Source: JBDHUJ01 sp039809105
GTDB taxonomy: Bacteria; Patescibacteriota; Saccharimonadia; Saccharimonadales; UBA4665
DNA length: 30,344 bases
Assembly: GCA_039809105.1 (NCBI GenBank)
Contig: JBDHUJ010000021.1
Location: forward strand, 1 to 30,344
Direction of reading: 5' to 3'
The notes under the pieces are model-generated. The model was not told the DNA's origin. It worked only from the letters and a program-made list of their open reading frames with translations, and did no database searches. Made by a program: the position numbers and the translations under genes. This document shows positions 29,723 to 30,344 of the stretch, piece by piece. Positions within the stretch are counted from its first letter, which is position 1, and each line of letters starts with the position of its first letter.

Positions 29723-30121
29723 TTAACGCTTTATTTCAATCACTTTTTTATCTTTTGATATAAAAAGTAAGCGTTTGATAGTAGTATTAACCTTTGCCTG
29801 ATATTCAACTTCTCGTCTAATTTTTGCTGAGTGCATTTTCGATCTACCGGCATCGATAATAACATTAGTTGATTGATGTTTGGCATATTTTAGCTGACGG
29901 TCGATGTTATGCTTACCAGTACCGGTCGGACTCTTCAGCTCCCAGACTATGCCGTCAATCGTAAAATCCGCCGTCTTGCTGTTTGTCCGCGGTAAAAACT
30001 CCACAGATGTATTGAAATACGCCGCTAAAACTTCGGCAGCATCGCGCTCATACTGACGGGGCTTCGGTTTCATGCCAACGGGAATAATTACTTGGGCCTT
30101 TCCCTGTTTTTTCTCTGCCAT
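29723..30121 (-). CDS. Orphan PD-(D/E)XK nuclease-like protein (CdiA-CT/phage type)
   Basis: A 132-aa protein whose core reads TADFTIDGIVWELKSPTG (residues 50-67), with Asp52, Glu61 and Lys63 in the order D-x8-E-x-K of PD-(D/E)XK nucleases. The following segment, IDRQLKYAKHQSTNVIIDAG, has the helix with KYAKHQS and the hydrophobic strand seen in CdiA C-terminal tRNase-type toxins and small phage proteins. There is no CdiA scaffold, secretion signal or recognisable immunity gene beside it, so it may be a domesticated or stand-alone nuclease. TAAAAT (30136-30131, minus) lies 9 nt before the ATG. A hairpin (30139-30168) sits at the -35, and an intrinsic terminator ends the unit. It is more AT-rich than flanking genes by eye, which suggests transfer. 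Confidence 0.72.
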   Translation of the reverse strand: MAEKKQGKAQVIIPVGMKPKPRQYERDAAEVLAAYFNTSVEFLPRTNSKTADFTIDGIVWELKSPTGTGKHNIDRQLKYAKHQSTNVIIDAGRSKMHSAKIRREVEYQAKVNTTIKRLLFISKDKKVIEIKR

Positions 30122-30168
30122 GATTTTCCTATTTTAGCACCTCGGCGAAGCTACTGTAGGGCCGAGGT
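30122..30168 (-). promoter_or_regulatory. Promoter and hairpin of the nuclease-like gene
   Basis: TAAAAT (30136-30131, minus) lies 9 nt before the ATG. The inverted repeat ACCTCGGC/GCCGAGGT (30139-30146 and 30161-30168) spans spacer and -35. It could be an operator. Confidence 0.45.
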
Positions 30169-30344
30169 CAGGCGGGCGAGGTTTTCGCCGAGTTGCTGGC
30201 GGCGCAGAGGCTGTTATGCGTAAGTACCCACTCACCCCAGCGAAGTGTCTCCCTGTAATAATTTAGATTGCTCGGGAGCGGCGAAGCCGCTACCATATGC
30301 ATTCTAAAGACAGCGGGGTATACCATGGGCCGGCACAAACTCAC
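30169..30344. other. Window end: intergenic with short hairpins
   Basis: No complete gene is visible. AGCGGC-GAA-GCCGCT (30277-30291) is a perfect 6-bp hairpin. A minus-strand frame of 20 codons ending at 30151 (RRQQLGENLARLTSALQ) resembles a protein C-terminus but is closed upstream by a stop at 30216-30214. An ATG at 30325 with GTATACC just before it may start a gene beyond the window. Confidence 0.35.

Noticed and set aside
30151..30213. C-terminus of a gene entering from the right edge on the minus strand
   Set aside because: A stop at 30216-30214 closes the frame after only 20 codons, so at most it is a remnant.
1..30344. tRNA, rRNA or CRISPR arrays
   Set aside because: No T-arm-like GGTTCGAATCC segments with acceptor pairing, no rRNA landmarks and no regularly spaced direct repeats were found by reading both strands.
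1..30344. Recoded TGA (as in Absconditabacteria/Gracilibacteria)
   Set aside because: TGA ends genes at expected positions (guaB, 27653 gene) and does not interrupt conserved frames.

Overview
The window reads as a compact bacterial chromosome segment. Genes lie on both strands, usually with 0 to 60 nt between them, and base composition is about half G+C by eye. All three stop codons are used and TGA is a true stop (for example guaB and the ORF ending at 28111), so the genetic code is standard. Several features together suggest a member of the Candidate Phyla Radiation, most likely Saccharibacteria (TM7): the compactness, a CBS-less IMP dehydrogenase, two exporters ending in the same short peptide, and start codons placed a few bases after a -10 box. 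This taxonomic call is inference, since no rRNA gene is present.

Layout. 1-5144: uvrA, a convergent DedA-family membrane protein, a REP-associated tyrosine transposase enclosed by two perfect palindromes, and ribosomal protein L25/Ctc ending in an intrinsic terminator. 5217-9565: a CmoM-like methyltransferase facing a two-gene ABC exporter operon. 9566-10009: a 444-bp divergent intergenic region with a REP-like inverted repeat pair. 10010-13086: trhO overlapping a P-loop kinase-like gene, then a winged-helix Fic protein with a striking operator array, then a Nudix hydrolase. 13097-15780: the guaB-guaA operon on the minus strand. 15844-15987: a nested set of four REP-like units. 16078-20345: an orphan small protein, uvrC, another orphan, a YdjM-family membrane hydrolase and a GH1 glycosidase. 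20355-24673: a minus-strand run of envelope proteins (small Cys-pair protein, AI-2E family transporter, HdeD/DUF308, a multi-pass protein with a coiled coil, YggT), interrupted by a highly structured 370-bp gap. 24802-30121: a PPOX-fold protein with an SRPBCC protein, alanine racemase, a possible papain-fold protein, small orphans, a sarcosine/N-methyltryptophan oxidase-like flavoprotein, and an orphan PD-(D/E)XK nuclease-like protein.

Functional themes are nucleotide excision repair (UvrA, UvrC), GMP synthesis (GuaB, GuaA), tRNA wobble-uridine modification (TrhO, perhaps the methyltransferase), cell-wall D-alanine supply (Alr) and a group of envelope proteins.

The strongest genome-scale signal is that about 18 genes carry a -10 hexamer ending 5 to 10 nt before the start codon. 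This predicts leaderless mRNAs. A smaller set, mostly membrane-protein genes, keeps clear Shine-Dalgarno sequences. The most distinctive single locus is the fic promoter at 11419-11490. There a perfect 27-bp palindrome fills the spacer and -10, and two more half-sites sit about two and three helical turns away. The Fic protein it controls has glutamine in place of the catalytic histidine.
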